The position numbers and the translations under genes are program-made. DNA of 64,000 bases from Micrococcus endophyticus (lineage in GTDB: Bacteria; Actinomycetota; Actinomycetes; Actinomycetales; Micrococcaceae), in contig NZ_JACHMW010000001.1 in the NCBI RefSeq assembly GCF_014205115.1, positions 434,001-498,000 on the forward strand, written 5' to 3'. The notes under the pieces were generated by a model. The model worked only from the letters and a program-made list of their open reading frames with translations, ran no database searches and had not been told where the DNA came from. Shown here piece after piece: positions 62,367 through 64,000 of this stretch (positions are counted from its first letter, which is position 1; the number at the start of each line of letters is the position of its first letter).

Positions 62367-64000
62367 GTGACAACGAAGAGGTACTTCATCTCCCATGCGG
62401 GTGCCGACAAGCCGTTGGCCCTGGAGCTGAAGGCGGCACTCGGAGACGATGCTTGGGTCGACCTTCACGAGATCGATGTCGGCCAACTCCTTCTGCACGA
62501 GATCAGTGCCGGGATCGAAGCATCGACCGACTTCGTATTGCTCTGGTCTAGAGCATCTTCTGAGTCCCGCTGGGTGCAGTTTGAGACAACGATGGCCTTC
62601 ACGCGCTGGCTGGAGGATTCGGCAATCGCGTTGAGAATCGTGTGTCTCGACTCAACTCCTGTACCCCTGCATTTTCGGCCCTTCCTGCAAGCCAGGACGA
62701 CGACTACACCTGCAGAGATTGCGTCACTCCTGGGGGGGAACACCCCAGCCCCACGACCTAGAAGAAGATTCTTCAATAGGAATACCGAAATCAACCGCAT
62801 TGAGGAAGCACTCTACGACAGCACCATTTCGACACTGTGGATCTGCGGAATTCCGGGGAGCGGGAAGCGCTCCCTGGCCCGCGAGGGACTTGCGCGAATA
62901 ACTACCGGATCAGGGACTGTCCTAACAATCACTGTGGACGAAGGGACAGCCGAACCGGAACTGAATCTTCGATTGAGCAGCTCCTTGCGCGTCGAGCCCG
63001 CCGAGGAAGGTGCTGCCCTCGACTCGATCGTTACGCATAGTGTGGGAATCCTCAAGACCTTCGTAGCCAACGGAGGCATTCTGGTTTTCGAGGACGCTGA
63101 ACACTGGTTAGAGGACGACGGTAGTCTCGGCAGGGTTGCCAAACAGGTTGTAGACGCCGTTCATCAACCATCGAACAACACAAATCGGCTCATCGTTTTC
63201 ACTTCCCGACGCAAGCCGCGTCTTGGCGCTGGGTACGAACAGTCCTCCAGCGATTTTTATCTTGACGGACTTAAGGTCCAGCACTCGCTTCCACTCTTGC
63301 GATCTCATGACGCCACAGGGACAGATGAGCAGCTAACCGCGGTCGCTCGTGAACTCGATGGCCATCCCTTAGCTCTAGAAGTGGTTGCACCCCGTTTGCC
63401 ATTGAGTGCCGGGGAACTCAACGAACAGCGACACGAGATCGCAACGGATCTCATCGATCCTAATCGTATTGGCGTCACGAGTTGGAGGCTTCTAGAAATC
63501 CTATCCCTCGTCGATGGGCCACTCAGTGGCGAGGAATTGAGCGAGGTACTCGAATTAAACGCAGGATCGTACAACGAAGCTGTAGCAGAGGTCACCGAGT
63601 CAGGTCTGGTTCGGCTTGCTTCTATTGGAACACTCACGTTGCACCCGCTGTTGCGGGACTACTTCCTTCGTTCTTACCGCAAGCATTCTGGCTACCTGGA
63701 GCTTACGGACCGGCTCGCGACCTTGCTTGTTGCGCGGTTGGAGCGGATCACTCCCGCGGGGGACAGTTATGTCGAGACGTTGTTGTCTACGGTCAAAGTC
63801 CTCGGCCTGGCTGGTCGCCTGAATGAGGCGCGCGCACTACGTCAGGGGCTGATCGGCACGCTGTTCCAGACCGGCAAGGAGTTGTTCCAGGAGAAGAGGT
63901 GGGCCGAGGCTCTCGCGTATCTTGAGGAAGCTCTCACCGGGGACGACGAAGTTGACCTTCCAGCGCAGCAGATCATCATGAAGACCCTTGCCAGCCTTGG
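62367..64000 (+). CDS. TIR domain - NB-ARC/STAND NTPase - TPR protein (NLR-like), 3' truncated by the window
   Basis: Open from GTG 62367 (GGAGG 7 nt upstream) to the last base: 544 residues, no stop. Residues 3-112 are a TIR domain: YFISHAGADKPLALELKAAL, then SRWVQFE, whose Glu73 matches the NADase glutamate of catalytic TIRs (SARM1 WVHKE). An NTPase core follows: Walker A GIPGSGKRS (161-169), Walker B-like GILVFEDAEHW (237-247), sensor RLIVFTSR (274-281), and GHPLALE (332-338), equivalent to the NB-ARC GLPL motif. A winged-helix-like segment (about 372-437) precedes TPR-like helices (about 480-544). Codons such as TTA, AGA, ATA and CTA, rare elsewhere here, are common. A defence role is inferred. 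Confidence 0.85.
   Translation, partial: MTTKRYFISHAGADKPLALELKAALGDDAWVDLHEIDVGQLLLHEISAGIEASTDFVLLWSRASSESRWVQFETTMAFTRWLEDSAIALRIVCLDSTPVPLHFRPFLQARTTTTPAEIASLLGGNTPAPRPRRRFFNRNTEINRIEEALYDSTISTLWICGIPGSGKRSLAREGLARITTGSGTVLTITVDEGTAEPELNLRLSSSLRVEPAEEGAALDSIVTHSVGILKTFVANGGILVFEDAEHWLEDDGSLGRVAKQVVDAVHQPSNNTNRLIVFTSRRKPRLGAGYEQSSSDFYLDGLKVQHSLPLLRSHDATGTDEQLTAVARELDGHPLALEVVAPRLPLSAGELNEQRHEIATDLIDPNRIGVTSWRLLEILSLVDGPLSGEELSEVLELNAGSYNEAVAEVTESGLVRLASIGTLTLHPLLRDYFLRSYRKHSGYLELTDRLATLLVARLERITPAGDSYVETLLSTVKVLGLAGRLNEARALRQGLIGTLFQTGKELFQEKRWAEALAYLEEALTGDDEVDLPAQQIIMKTLASL

Larger units (their letters stand above)
57585..64000. mobile_element. Left part of an integrative (conjugative/mobilizable) element in tRNA-Pro
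   Basis: From the tRNA 3' end to the window edge: tyrosine integrase, excisionase, a hypothetical, a VirD4/TraG coupling protein, a frameshifted gene and a TIR-NLR-like gene. The first five are on the minus strand and largely overlap. The cargo gene is lower in GC than the chromosome. The left boundary is inferred from the integrase beside the tRNA; the right attachment site is outside the window. Confidence 0.8.

Overview
The window is chromosomal DNA from a very high-GC actinobacterium of the Micrococcaceae, most likely a Micrococcus species close to M. luteus. The 16S rRNA gene reads like Micrococcus along its length. The resuscitation-promoting factor has the M. luteus layout (signal peptide, Rpf lytic domain, Ala/Glu linker, C-terminal LysM). 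Coding is dense, GC-rich and rich in 1-8 bp start/stop overlaps. Many genes have a TANNNT -10 box ending about 6 nt before the start codon, which suggests leaderless mRNAs.

Layout: (1) 1-5.1 kb: tail of an unknown gene, a small HExxH protein on the minus strand, pheS-pheT, and a 4'-phosphopantetheinyl transferase that may start at CTG. (2) 5.1-11.7 kb, minus strand: an M1 aminopeptidase translationally coupled to a 1336-residue Pls/PosA-type NRPS-like membrane protein, then a quinone oxidoreductase. (3) 11.8-23.2 kb: arginine biosynthesis argC-J-B-D-F-R with tandem ARG boxes; a lipoprotein gene and rpf on the minus strand; then argG (own tandem ARG boxes) and argH. (4) 23.3-27.1 kb: a HelR/HelD-like helicase and tyrS. 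(5) 27.1-33.2 kb: a complete rRNA operon (two promoters, 16S-23S-5S, no spacer tRNA, terminator). (6) 33.4-43.1 kb: a low-complexity repeat protein, a HAD phosphatase, tlyA, nadK, recN, a NUDIX hydrolase, xerD and pyrG. (7) 43.1-50.6 kb: a propionate (methylcitrate) block, gntR-prpD-prpB-prpC on the minus strand and a divergent acyl-CoA synthetase, with a shared operator-like palindrome; then a response regulator next to a truncated sensor kinase. (8) 50.9-57.2 kb: parA-rluB-tyrA-cmk-der and a lipoprotein; scpA and scpB, expected after parA, are absent. (9) 57.2-64 kb: a structured leader-like region, tRNA-Pro(GGG), and the left part of an integrated conjugative or mobilizable element (tyrosine integrase, excisionase, a hypothetical, a VirD4/TraG coupling protein, a frameshifted gene).

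The most interesting locus is at the right edge. From 62367 a reading frame, open to the end of the window and clearly lower in GC, encodes a TIR domain, an NB-ARC/STAND NTPase core, a winged-helix-like segment and the start of a TPR region. This is the architecture of NLR-type anti-phage proteins and resembles plant TIR-NLRs. It looks like defence cargo on the tRNA-Pro element; its C-terminal sensor half and any partner genes lie outside the window.

Parts 3-6 and 8 follow the backbone order familiar from mycobacteria and other actinobacteria (arg cluster, tyrS, HAD, tlyA, nadK, recN, pyrG/NUDIX/xerD, parA, rluB, cmk, der). The rRNA operon, rpf and the propionate block are interruptions of that order.
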